A stretch of DNA of 16,695 nt from Candidatus Thiodiazotropha taylori (GTDB lineage: Bacteria > Pseudomonadota > Gammaproteobacteria > Chromatiales > Chromatiaceae), in assembly GCA_019100305.1 (NCBI GenBank), contig JAHRHW010000044.1:1-16695 (forward strand), in the 5' to 3' direction. Positions within the stretch are counted from its first letter, which is position 1; every line of letters begins with the position of its first letter. The notes beneath the pieces were generated by a model that saw only the letters and a program-made list of their open reading frames with translations, had not been told where the DNA came from and searched no databases. Below are positions 6,848 to 13,496 of the stretch, piece after piece. A program made the translations under genes and the position numbers.

Positions 6848-7714
6848 ATGCAAACGGCCAGACAAGCGAAAGAGCAGGTGCTAAAACTGCAGCACCTACC
6901 ACCACTTTCTACAACCGCAACCCGACTGCTTGGGCTGTTAAGTGAAGAGGATCTGGCACTCAACCAACTGGCTGAAGCGATCGATCAGGATCCTGGATTG
7001 AGTGCACGGATTCTCGGATTGGCCAACTCCGCCTACTTTGGCCAGCAGAATCCCGTACTCAGGGTTGAGGATGCAATCATTCGCGTATTGGGGCTGAATA
7101 TGGTGAAAAGCCTGGCTTTCAGTATTGCAGTCAGCGGTGCTTTCGATATTTCTAATTGCCATCAGTTCGATATCAAGCAGTATTGGCTTGAATCCCTATC
7201 CACTGCGATTCTGGCCAGGCATCTCAGCGTACGCAGTACCACTGCAGAGCCACCGGATCCGGATGCGGTCTATCTGGCGGGATTGTTGATGAAGATCGGT
7301 GTCCTGGTTCTGGTGCATCTGTTTCCAGAGGATTATGACAAGGTGCTTGTGCAGAAACGCCAACAGGCAGGCGATGTGGATATTCTGACGCTGGAATCAG
7401 AGGCGCTCGGTATCAATCACCGGCAGGCCGGGGCCTGGCTTGCGGATCGATGGCATCTGCCGGAGCTGGTGGTATCCGCGATTGCGCAATCCAATGAGTC
7501 TGGCGATTCCCAGCATATCAAAGAGGTAACTCTGGTCGGCGCTGTCTCCTGCTGGCTCTCCGAGACTGAACAGGAGCAACAACCGGTTATGGATTGCACT
7601 TCAGAGCTTACCGACTGTTGTGGTTTATCGGCTGAGACCATTGCGGTGGTGAAGAGCGGTTTTATCGATGAAGAAGAGGAGATCAAGGTCATTGCCAATA
7701 TGTTGGCGAGTTGA
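6848..7714 (+). CDS. HDOD domain protein
   Basis: 288 residues. The HDOD domain spans about 12-205. It begins LQHLPPLSTTATRLL, has the core block DPGLSARILGLANSAYFG (48-65) and IRVLGLNMVKSLAFSIAVS, and ends near HLPELVVSAI. HDOD domains resemble HD phosphohydrolases but lack the catalytic His-Asp; here the usual HD-like site reads AGLLMKIGVLVL, with no His or Asp, so it should be non-enzymatic. These proteins act as cytoplasmic scaffolds in signalling, often with c-di-GMP enzymes. The next gene, a GAF-GGDEF cyclase, starts 12 bases after its stop, so the two are co-transcribed and probably act together. No TM segment is seen. Confidence 0.85.
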   Translation: MQTARQAKEQVLKLQHLPPLSTTATRLLGLLSEEDLALNQLAEAIDQDPGLSARILGLANSAYFGQQNPVLRVEDAIIRVLGLNMVKSLAFSIAVSGAFDISNCHQFDIKQYWLESLSTAILARHLSVRSTTAEPPDPDAVYLAGLLMKIGVLVLVHLFPEDYDKVLVQKRQQAGDVDILTLESEALGINHRQAGAWLADRWHLPELVVSAIAQSNESGDSQHIKEVTLVGAVSCWLSETEQEQQPVMDCTSELTDCCGLSAETIAVVKSGFIDEEEEIKVIANMLAS

Positions 7715-7726
7715 CAGGAGTGTCCC

Positions 7727-8920
7727 ATGGATCTTTCGTTTAACCAGACATCGATGGACTTACGAGAACGCTTTTTTAATCTACTCGACTCCTTGTCCGC
7801 CCTTCGGGCGCTCTCTCAAATCAATCTTGAGCGGGTCACCGAAGCGGAATTGTTAGCCGATGCGTTGGATGAACTGGTTCGCTATCAGAATATCGATCAC
7901 TGCTCTGTGTTTCGTATGGAAGCGGGCGTATTACGATGTGTATCTGGCCGCAGCATGGCTGAGTCCCATGCGGAGATCATCGGTTCGCCGAACTCAAGAA
8001 CCGCCGCGGATAGTATGACATTCAAGCCGGGGGAAGGTATCGTCGGTATTGCCTACGCCTCCGGGCAGCTGCAGTACTGCCGGGATTGCAGTCAGAGCAG
8101 TGAATACAAACCTCACGACTCGACTGTCTCCGACATGCCCGGTTCGTTGATCAGTGCGCCGATTAAAATGGGCGATAAGGTACTCGGTGTACTCAATGCC
8201 TCTCACCCGATGGCGGAGTATTTCGAGCCCTGGCAACAACATACCTTGAGCCTTTTCAGCAGTTGCCTGGGACAGATTCTCTACAACCATCAGATGCTTC
8301 ATGAATTGGAAGTTCTGATCGATCAAAGAACCGAGGAGCTGGGTAAATCCCTGGAAGAGGCCAATCGTCTGCGCAAACGCTATGAACAGCTCTCGATGGT
8401 GGATGAGTTGACCGGCTTGCACAATCGCCGTTTCTTCTTCAATGAGGCGGAGGCACATATCTCCCGTGTAATCCGCTCAAAACAGCCTTGCAGTCTGATG
8501 CTGGTCGATGTCGACCATTTCAAACGGGTCAACGATCAATGGGGCCATCTGGCGGGAGATCAGGTGCTGGCCGCGATATCCAGGATACTGATGGACGAAG
8601 CTCGGGGTGGTGATCTGATAGCTCGGGTCGGTGGGGAAGAGTTTGTGATCCTGTTACCTGAAGCCGGAATCGATGGTGCTGATTTGATGGCGCAACGGAT
8701 CCAGGAACGGTTGACCAATCTCAACATGGGCGGCAGCCATCCCGGTATCAAACTGACGGTCAGTATCGGCATGACTGAATTGGCTAAACAAACCGAACAG
8801 AAACTGACCCCGAGTCAGCTGGTCGATCAACTCTACTCACAGGCCGATCAGGCGATGTACGAGTGTAAGCGGGATGGCCGCAACCGGCGTACCCGCTTCA
8901 AAGGACCGGATGTCGATTGA
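7727..8920 (+). CDS. GAF-GGDEF diguanylate cyclase
   Basis: 397 residues, cytoplasmic. Residues ~40-185 form a GAF sensory domain (AELLADALDELVRYQNIDHC ... SAPIKMGDKVLGVLNASH). Residues ~190-222 are a charged coiled coil (QRTEELGKSLEEANRLRKRY) leading to the GGDEF domain (SMVDELTGLHNRRFFF ...). The active site is intact: LVDVDHFKRVNDQWGHLAGD at 259-278 and RVGGEEF, with GGEEF at 302-306. An RxxD product-inhibition site (R293, D296) lies five residues before it. It should therefore make c-di-GMP from two GTP with feedback control. The GAF holds a CxxC (C118, C121) that could bind metal or act as a thiol switch. A good Shine-Dalgarno (CAGGAG) lies seven bases before the ATG. It forms an operon with the HDOD gene. 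Confidence 0.93.
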   Translation: MDLSFNQTSMDLRERFFNLLDSLSALRALSQINLERVTEAELLADALDELVRYQNIDHCSVFRMEAGVLRCVSGRSMAESHAEIIGSPNSRTAADSMTFKPGEGIVGIAYASGQLQYCRDCSQSSEYKPHDSTVSDMPGSLISAPIKMGDKVLGVLNASHPMAEYFEPWQQHTLSLFSSCLGQILYNHQMLHELEVLIDQRTEELGKSLEEANRLRKRYEQLSMVDELTGLHNRRFFFNEAEAHISRVIRSKQPCSLMLVDVDHFKRVNDQWGHLAGDQVLAAISRILMDEARGGDLIARVGGEEFVILLPEAGIDGADLMAQRIQERLTNLNMGGSHPGIKLTVSIGMTELAKQTEQKLTPSQLVDQLYSQADQAMYECKRDGRNRRTRFKGPDVD

Positions 8921-8948
8921 TCTTTTACTGATTCAATCTTTGGCCGCG

Positions 8949-9134
8949 AATGCACGCCAACGACCACTAATATTCGCAAATAAACCTACCAAGGGCGAAT
9001 GGCGCTTAGTTAAGCACTAGAACTCATGGCATCTCGTTTTTATCGGATGATTTTGGTGGGGTCCTGCCCCACCAAATTACACTGATGTAACTACCATTCG
9101 TACCAGAGCCTGCAAGCGTGGATTGGCGTGCATT
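8949..9134. repeat. Non-coding inverted-repeat element, possibly MITE-like
   Basis: A 12-base perfect inverted repeat bounds the stretch: AATGCACGCCAA (8949-8960) and TTGGCGTGCATT (9123-9134). Inside are nested inverted repeats: ATTCGC/GCGAAT (8972-8977 and 8995-9000), GCTTA/TAAGC (9004-9015), and a 10-bp perfect hairpin (9052-9076). The two flanking genes face each other (convergent), and I find no coding frame here. Such dense symmetry with outer inverted arms suits a small non-autonomous mobile element or a dispersed intergenic repeat. I see no clear target-site duplication and no second copy in this window. Confidence 0.45.
9052..9076. other. Strong perfect hairpin between convergent genes
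   Basis: TTTGGTGGGG (9052-9061), loop TCCTG, CCCCACCAAA (9067-9076): a ten-pair perfect stem. It lies between the ends of the GGDEF gene and the FG-GAP gene and could stop transcription from both sides. However, no run of T follows on either strand, so a classical intrinsic terminator is not shown. Confidence 0.5.
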
Positions 9135-9169
9135 TACAGTTAATCCCCTAACTGCGTTACGCCGCACCA

Positions 9170-10564
9170 CTATTGCTGTTGAATGGCACTGGAGAGAGAG
9201 CCGAATATGATCCCTTCACTGGTGTCGTAGTGGCTCTCGGTCGGGCCCAGGAAGAGTATCCAGGTTGCACCCTTATCGGTTCCACCGTTGTCATCAAAGG
9301 GTGCACCGACCGCCAGATCCTGATGGTCATCCTGATTCAGGTCACCGATGCCCGCCAATGAGCTGCCAAACTGGTCGTTGTCATTCAGGCTGCCGTCAAA
9401 ATCCCCTTCTGTATCGGATATCTTGGAAGCGGAGATGATCTCACCATCGCCCTGCATGAACAGAACCCAGCTGGCTCCCCGATTGCTGCCACCGTCGTCA
9501 CTTCCAGGCGCACCGACCATCAGGTCATCGTTGCCGTCGTTGTTGAGGTCGCCCAGATTGGCCAGGGCACTGCCAAAGCGGTCTCCATCACTGAGCTGAT
9601 CCTCCAGCCCGCCCCGGTTATGTGAAATTCGTTTCAGGCCATCCACCGTACCGTCGCTGTTCAGGAACAGCACCCACACCGCACCGCGATCTGGCCCCCC
9701 ATCGTCATCGCCGCTGGTGCCAACCGCAATATCGACGACCCCGTCATTGTCCAGATCGCCGACGGCGCTTACCGAGCTGCCGAAGCGGTCTCCATCATTC
9801 GGTTTACGTTCCAGATCGCCTTTCTCTGAGGAGATTTTCTGCCGTGCACTGACAGTGCCGTCACTGTTCATGAAGAGAATCCAGACCGCTCCCCGGTCGC
9901 TCCCTCCGTCATCATCGTTGGGCATGCCAACCGCCAGGTCGGTGATGCCGTCCCGGTTGAGGTCGCCGATGTTCGCCACCGCATGACCGAACTGGTCATC
10001 CGCATCGAGGTTTTCGTTCAGTCCCCCGGACTCTTCAGAGATCTTCTGATACGAGTCAACCGTCCCGTCGTCCTTGAGAAACAGGATCCAGAGCGCCCCA
10101 TGGTCGGTGCCACCGTCATCGTCCATCGGTGCACTGACTACAATATCCCTGAAGCCATCACCATTCAGGTCATCCAGTGGGGCGAGGGCGCTGCCGAACA
10201 GATCTCCGTCATCCAGGTCACCATCGAACGATCCCTTGCTGTCTGAGATTTTCTGCTGGGTGTCGACCTGACCATCCTGATCCAGGAAGAGTACCCAGAC
10301 GGCACCACGGTTCTCTCCGTTATCATCGTCGTAAGGGGAGCCGACTGCCAGGTCGATGACACCGTCTCCCTCGAGGTCGCCAATATTGGCCAGAGCTGCA
10401 CCGAACCGGTCTCCGTCATCCAGGTCTCCGGAGAACTGTCCGCGGCTGTCTGAGATCTTCTGATCCTCATCGACCTCCTTCGTGTAGGTCTCCTCGCAAC
10501 CACTGATGAGCAGACTTAAGAGAATGCTCAATCCAAACAGTGCAGGCAGTTGATTGGGTTTCAT
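9170..10564 (-). CDS. FG-GAP (integrin-like) beta-propeller lipoprotein
   Basis: 464 residues from the chosen ATG. An ATG 14 codons upstream is in frame, but this start puts a lipoprotein signal at the N-terminus (hydrophobic 8-20, lipobox LISGC with C23), so I prefer it. Six consecutive 69-residue repeats run from 35 to 448, each starting with a QKIS-like block and each holding QFG/RFG, a GDLxxDGxxDLAVG Ca2+-binding-like loop, a DDDGG turn and a W(V/I)LF strand. These are FG-GAP blades. The protein should be an exported, lipid-anchored beta-propeller that binds calcium; adhesion or ligand binding is the usual inference but is not shown. The sixth repeat has a degraded acidic loop (GDLNQDDHQDL). 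A tail of 16 residues follows. The near-identical 207-base units may expand or contract by recombination. It appears to be a single-gene unit. Confidence 0.85.
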   Translation of the reverse strand: MKPNQLPALFGLSILLSLLISGCEETYTKEVDEDQKISDSRGQFSGDLDDGDRFGAALANIGDLEGDGVIDLAVGSPYDDDNGENRGAVWVLFLDQDGQVDTQQKISDSKGSFDGDLDDGDLFGSALAPLDDLNGDGFRDIVVSAPMDDDGGTDHGALWILFLKDDGTVDSYQKISEESGGLNENLDADDQFGHAVANIGDLNRDGITDLAVGMPNDDDGGSDRGAVWILFMNSDGTVSARQKISSEKGDLERKPNDGDRFGSSVSAVGDLDNDGVVDIAVGTSGDDDGGPDRGAVWVLFLNSDGTVDGLKRISHNRGGLEDQLSDGDRFGSALANLGDLNNDGNDDLMVGAPGSDDGGSNRGASWVLFMQGDGEIISASKISDTEGDFDGSLNDNDQFGSSLAGIGDLNQDDHQDLAVGAPFDDNGGTDKGATWILFLGPTESHYDTSEGIIFGSLSSAIQQQ

Positions 10565-10613
10565 ATCGATCACGACCTTCTCAGTTCCACTCTGATGCTG
10601 AACCATAGACTCT

Positions 10614-10640
10614 ATTATGGCCTGACTGGTTCGTATTCAA
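10614..10640 (-). promoter_or_regulatory. Candidate promoter of the FG-GAP lipoprotein gene
   Basis: On the minus strand TTGAAT (plus 10635-10640) and CATAAT (plus 10614-10619) resemble -35 and -10 boxes. They are separated by 15 bases, shorter than the optimum, and lie about 50 bases upstream of the chosen ATG. Confidence 0.3.
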
Positions 10641-10814
10641 AGTCCCTATCTGTGTTTTTGTTCACGATTGATTCAAATGAACGGAGCAAACACTTTGCAA
10701 GCACTACAGGAGTGAAACAAAGGCGCCTTGGTTATACCCATGCTTCAACCCGATCTTGGATGGCCGGATTGATTCGGTCTCAATCGTTTTCAGATATTAC
10801 TCCTCTGATCACAT

Positions 10815-10838
10815 GAGGATGCCGTGCAAGGCACCCTC
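10815..10838 (-). terminator. Hairpin downstream of the dynamin-like gene
   Basis: GAGGGTGCC and GGCATCCTC (read on the minus strand) pair over nine positions including one G-U, with a six-base loop, starting 22 bases past the dynamin-like stop. No U-run follows, so it may be a Rho-type or mRNA 3'-end stem. The rest of 10641-10860 holds no gene that I can support. Confidence 0.35.
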
Positions 10839-10860
10839 AATGCGCTTGGCGGGGAGGCTG

Positions 10861-12378
10861 TCAGCTGCTGACCACCGGAGACTCCTCAGCGCTCTCCGTT
10901 GCCGCGGGCGCTGTAGCGGCAGGTTCCGCTGCAAGCAGTTTCTCGCTGCCTGAAGGATTGGTGAATTGATCGTTCAGGGTCTGGATGTAGGTGTCGGTGG
11001 ATTGCACTACATCGGTCAGCTGTTTACGCGATTTACGCCCCCAGCCGGCCGGTTTTTTACTGAAGATTGAGCGCCAGGGCTTGGTGCTGCGAATGAACGA
11101 GCCTACCGGATTGCTCTTCACGCCCATCTCTTTGGCCCTTTTCCGAAGACCTTTCAACAGAGTGCGTGCGGCCAGTCCCCTCACGGTAAAATGAATTGCA
11201 GTCAGCAGGACGACAACAAGCAGCAGCACGATCCAGGGTATCAGGCTGTTGGCGTCGGCCGCCAGCCAGGGGGGCTGAAAACTGAAACCCAGCCAATAGC
11301 CTGCATTGATCGAATAGATCAGCAGTGCAAGCAGTGTGACACCCATCAGGACAGCGTCCCCGATCAGGACCCGTTTGCGCCATTTTTCCAAGGTGTTGGA
11401 TACCAGCGGCACACAGCGCTCTTCAATATCACGGGCGGTCTTTTCCAGGGCACCGACAATACGATAGGCCCGCTCGATCTCCACCTCCTCCATACGGCTG
11501 TGAATTTCGCTCAAGTCGAGATCCCGTTTGGTTTCATAGCGCTGACGCAGGGCTTCATCCTCAATCGGTACTGCGGCATCAGGATTGTAGATGGCATAGA
11601 AGCGTCCAGCGGTAAGCCCTCTCTCCCCCAGGGCCCTCTGCCAGGCGGCAATCACATCTTCCGGGTTGTTCTCCCGGGCGGTAGTGTCGATCTGATTGAG
11701 GATGTAGAGGAATTTGCCGGTATCGTTACGATGGATGGTGCGTTCGATGAGGTGGCTCAGGGTATCCTGCATCGCCCCGGGTTCCGGGTGGCGGGCGTCG
11801 AAGAAGACCAGCACCAGATCGGACAGATCGATGATATGGTCGGTAATACGCAGGGTGGAAGTGCGTTGGGCATCGGCATCGAATCCGGGGGAGTCGATCA
11901 GAATTTTGCCGCGCAACTTCTGGCTTGGGCAGGTCTTCAACTGCAGATAGGCGTCGATTCTGTCGCCTTCCCCTTTGGCGACCTTTTCGATCTCATCCGA
12001 CATCTGGTAGAACGGGAATCTTGGATCTGAGTCGAGTGCCACACCTGGCAGGGCGTGGGCAGTAGCCTCTTTGCTATAGCAGATGACGGTGAATTTATCG
12101 TCGACCGCCTGGTTGCCTGAGCGCTGAATCTTGTCACCGATATAGTGGTTGATGAAGGTCGATTTACCTGCTGAGAAGGTGCCTAGGATTGAGATCAGCG
12201 GCCACCAGGGGATTTGGGTGGCAAACGAACTGTCACCCTCCAGCAGTCCCATGCGGAAGGCTACCGAGTCGAGAACACGAAAGCTTTGAACGGTGCTGAG
12301 GAGTATGGGATTTTCCTGTTCCAGGTGGGTTTCAAGGTGTTGAAGGCGTGCCTCTATGACCTGTCCTGCTGGATGCAT
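10861..12378 (-). CDS. Dynamin-like GTPase with two transmembrane helices
   Basis: 505 residues. The GTPase motifs are in order: G1 GTFSAGKST (66-74), G3 DSPG (162-165), G4 NQID (228-231, a variant of NKxD). Around them are dynamin-family features: a helical N-terminal lead (1-60), VDDKFTVICYS for switch I, and LVLVFFDARHPEP after G3. A helical bundle (about 285-335) follows, then two hydrophobic segments (about 337-356 and 378-399) split by a ~20-residue loop. A basic region (LLKGLRKRAKEMG ... KKPAGWGRKSRK) comes next, then an Ala/Glu-rich tail. It is probably an inner-membrane protein with the GTPase in the cytoplasm, perhaps for membrane fusion, remodelling or repair. AGAGGAG lies ten bases before the ATG. 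It stands alone, without the second dynamin gene often seen in bacteria. A non-dynamin membrane GTPase is less likely. Confidence 0.8.
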   Translation of the reverse strand: MHPAGQVIEARLQHLETHLEQENPILLSTVQSFRVLDSVAFRMGLLEGDSSFATQIPWWPLISILGTFSAGKSTFINHYIGDKIQRSGNQAVDDKFTVICYSKEATAHALPGVALDSDPRFPFYQMSDEIEKVAKGEGDRIDAYLQLKTCPSQKLRGKILIDSPGFDADAQRTSTLRITDHIIDLSDLVLVFFDARHPEPGAMQDTLSHLIERTIHRNDTGKFLYILNQIDTTARENNPEDVIAAWQRALGERGLTAGRFYAIYNPDAAVPIEDEALRQRYETKRDLDLSEIHSRMEEVEIERAYRIVGALEKTARDIEERCVPLVSNTLEKWRKRVLIGDAVLMGVTLLALLIYSINAGYWLGFSFQPPWLAADANSLIPWIVLLLVVVLLTAIHFTVRGLAARTLLKGLRKRAKEMGVKSNPVGSFIRSTKPWRSIFSKKPAGWGRKSRKQLTDVVQSTDTYIQTLNDQFTNPSGSEKLLAAEPAATAPAATESAEESPVVSS

Positions 12379-12859
12379 ATCGATTTTGCTCCTCTAAAAT
12401 GAGTAATTTGTTGTTCGTGTTATCAGGCTCTTATCTGCCGTAGGCTTTGATTCCGTTTCACGGCGGTGCCTGTCTAAATAGTATCAGAATGAGTATGGCA
12501 TCAAGAGTTCATATTCCTGTGAGCTATCTTAATGACTGTCTTCGGTGGATGCATGGTTTTTTTCATCCAGGCCAGGGAAACCCGTTATGGGTCAGAAGCC
12601 TGCTGCAAAAACGCTCGAACACCAGGCCAACGACCAGGCCTGTGTCGCGCCAACTCATGTGATTCATACTGGGAATCGGTCAGTTTTCTCAACAATCGGT
12701 ACGCTACAAAGACCTTCAGAGATGGCTCGGAAATCCACAGATTCAACTAATCCGGTGACTGTAATTAATAATAGTGAAAGAGAGTGTAATTAAAATAGTA
12801 CCATTTCTTGCAATATCAGATCTTTGAATGTCGGGATATCTTGTTGATTTAAAATGGTA

Positions 12860-12865
12860 TATAAT
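12860..12865 (+). promoter_or_regulatory. Candidate -10 box upstream of the SCP2-like gene
   Basis: A perfect TATAAT in an AT-rich context. TTGTTG (12841-12846) is only 13 bases upstream, too close for a standard -35, so this may be an activator-dependent or alternative promoter. It would give a leader of about 165 bases. Confidence 0.35.
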
Positions 12866-12908
12866 GAAGTTCTAATATATTTAACTATCTGATAACCAAT
12901 GATATATA

Positions 12909-12996
12909 GGGCTTTCTTAGAAAACTCCTCGGTTGCATTAGCCCGTCCCTTTAGGGATACTGGGAAGTTCTCAAATAGGGTTAGCTTTCGTCCCTA
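12909..12996 (+). other. Structured leader with competing stems before the SCP2-like gene
   Basis: Pairable arms: GGGCT (12909-12913) with AGCCC (12940-12944); TCCCT with AGGGA (12946-12957); TAGGG (12976-12980) with CCCTA (12992-12996). A motif occurs twice, TTAGCCCGTCCCT (12938-12950) and TTAGCTTTCGTCCCT (12981-12995), so alternative pairings are possible. I could not match it to a known riboswitch class. Confidence 0.35.
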
Positions 12997-13026
12997 ATAC
13001 AAAAAAATAAGTCAGAGAAATTATGT

Positions 13027-13031
13027 GGAGG
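13027..13031 (+). promoter_or_regulatory. Shine-Dalgarno that fixes the SCP2-like start
   Basis: GGAGG ends five bases before the ATG at 13037. A GTG at 13025 is in frame but lies upstream of and overlaps this site, so the ATG is the better start. Confidence 0.75.
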
Positions 13032-13036
13032 TTGTA

Positions 13037-13432
13037 ATGGCTGAATTGTTTTCGGATAGCTGGATGAGTGAGTTTGCAACGCACTGGAATGCCGAGCCGG
13101 AATTATCCGATGCGCTGTCCCAGATCGGTTTCAACAGTGTGATCGGTTATGGATTGGATGGAGATGATGCACCTAAGGGTGTTCTGACAGTCGAGAATGG
13201 CAAGGCAGTCTCTGGTGAGGCCTTCAACGGTCAGACCTTGAACTGGGACATCCGCGCTTCCGAGGATCAGTGGCGTAAATGGATGGCCAAGCCTCCTGGC
13301 ATGATGGGCCTTGGCATGGCCTTCACCTCCCGCAAAATGAAATTCGTTGTCGGTGACTATTCATCAATGATCAAAGATCCAAGAATGGCCGGACCTTTCA
13401 TCAAGAGCTTCTCTGTGATGGGGCGGGTCTGA
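13037..13432 (+). CDS. Small SCP2-like (sterol carrier protein 2 fold) protein
   Basis: 131 residues from the ATG chosen by its Shine-Dalgarno. No signal peptide or TM. The pattern fits a compact SCP2-type lipid-binding fold: helical lead (WMSEFATHWNAEPELSDALS), strand pair (NSVIGYGLDGDDAPKGVLTV, ENGKAVSGEA), an aromatic block (LNWDIRASEDQWRKWMAKPP), a Met-rich helix (GMMGLGMAFTSRKMKFVVGD) and the common SCP2-like ending MAGPFIKSFSVMG. SCP2-fold proteins bind hydrophobic ligands such as acyl chains in the cytoplasm; the ligand is unknown. The long AT-rich leader and strong ribosome site suggest high or tightly controlled expression. The adaptor gene begins 64 bases downstream, so co-transcription with the efflux pump is possible. 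The family call is by pattern only. Confidence 0.65.
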   Translation: MAELFSDSWMSEFATHWNAEPELSDALSQIGFNSVIGYGLDGDDAPKGVLTVENGKAVSGEAFNGQTLNWDIRASEDQWRKWMAKPPGMMGLGMAFTSRKMKFVVGDYSSMIKDPRMAGPFIKSFSVMGRV

Positions 13433-13496
13433 GCAATCCTCATCCGGTGATCATTTCTCCTTAAATACGTGTCAATACACTAGGTAGTAGCAAAAT

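Larger units (their letters stand above)
12379..13036. other. Long intergenic region, AT-rich toward its right end
   Basis: 658 bases between two divergent genes. The left half (to about 12750) has ordinary composition. It contains small stem-loops, such as TGGATG/CATCCA (12546-12569, with a T7 loop) and CAGGCC/GGCCTG near 12622-12641, and short open frames of 60-85 codons without recognisable products or ribosome sites. From about 12760 to 12910 it is strikingly AT-rich. It ends in a structured stretch just before the SCP2-like gene. Promoters for both genes should lie here. Confidence 0.6.

Noticed and set aside
9052..9076. Intrinsic terminator call for the ten-pair hairpin
   Set aside because: Stem is excellent but neither strand shows a T-run after it, so only a hairpin is reported.
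10565..10606. Upstream in-frame start for the FG-GAP lipoprotein, adding 14 residues
   Set aside because: It would place a polar stretch before the lipoprotein signal peptide and lacks a good ribosome site.
11191..12030. 279-codon plus-strand frame inside the dynamin-like gene
   Set aside because: Shadow of the GTPase gene, whose motifs are all on the minus strand.
12447..12793. Three overlapping short plus-strand frames in the long intergenic region
   Set aside because: No ribosome sites, no recognisable motifs, overlapping each other in different frames, composition like random translation. A decayed small gene cannot be fully excluded.
12905..13000. c-di-GMP-I (GEMM) riboswitch on the minus strand
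   Set aside because: Only scattered resemblance (GGGACG-AAAGC-like and a GGGCT...CAACCGA end); the conserved core and tetraloop receptor pattern are missing and it points away from the SCP2-like gene.
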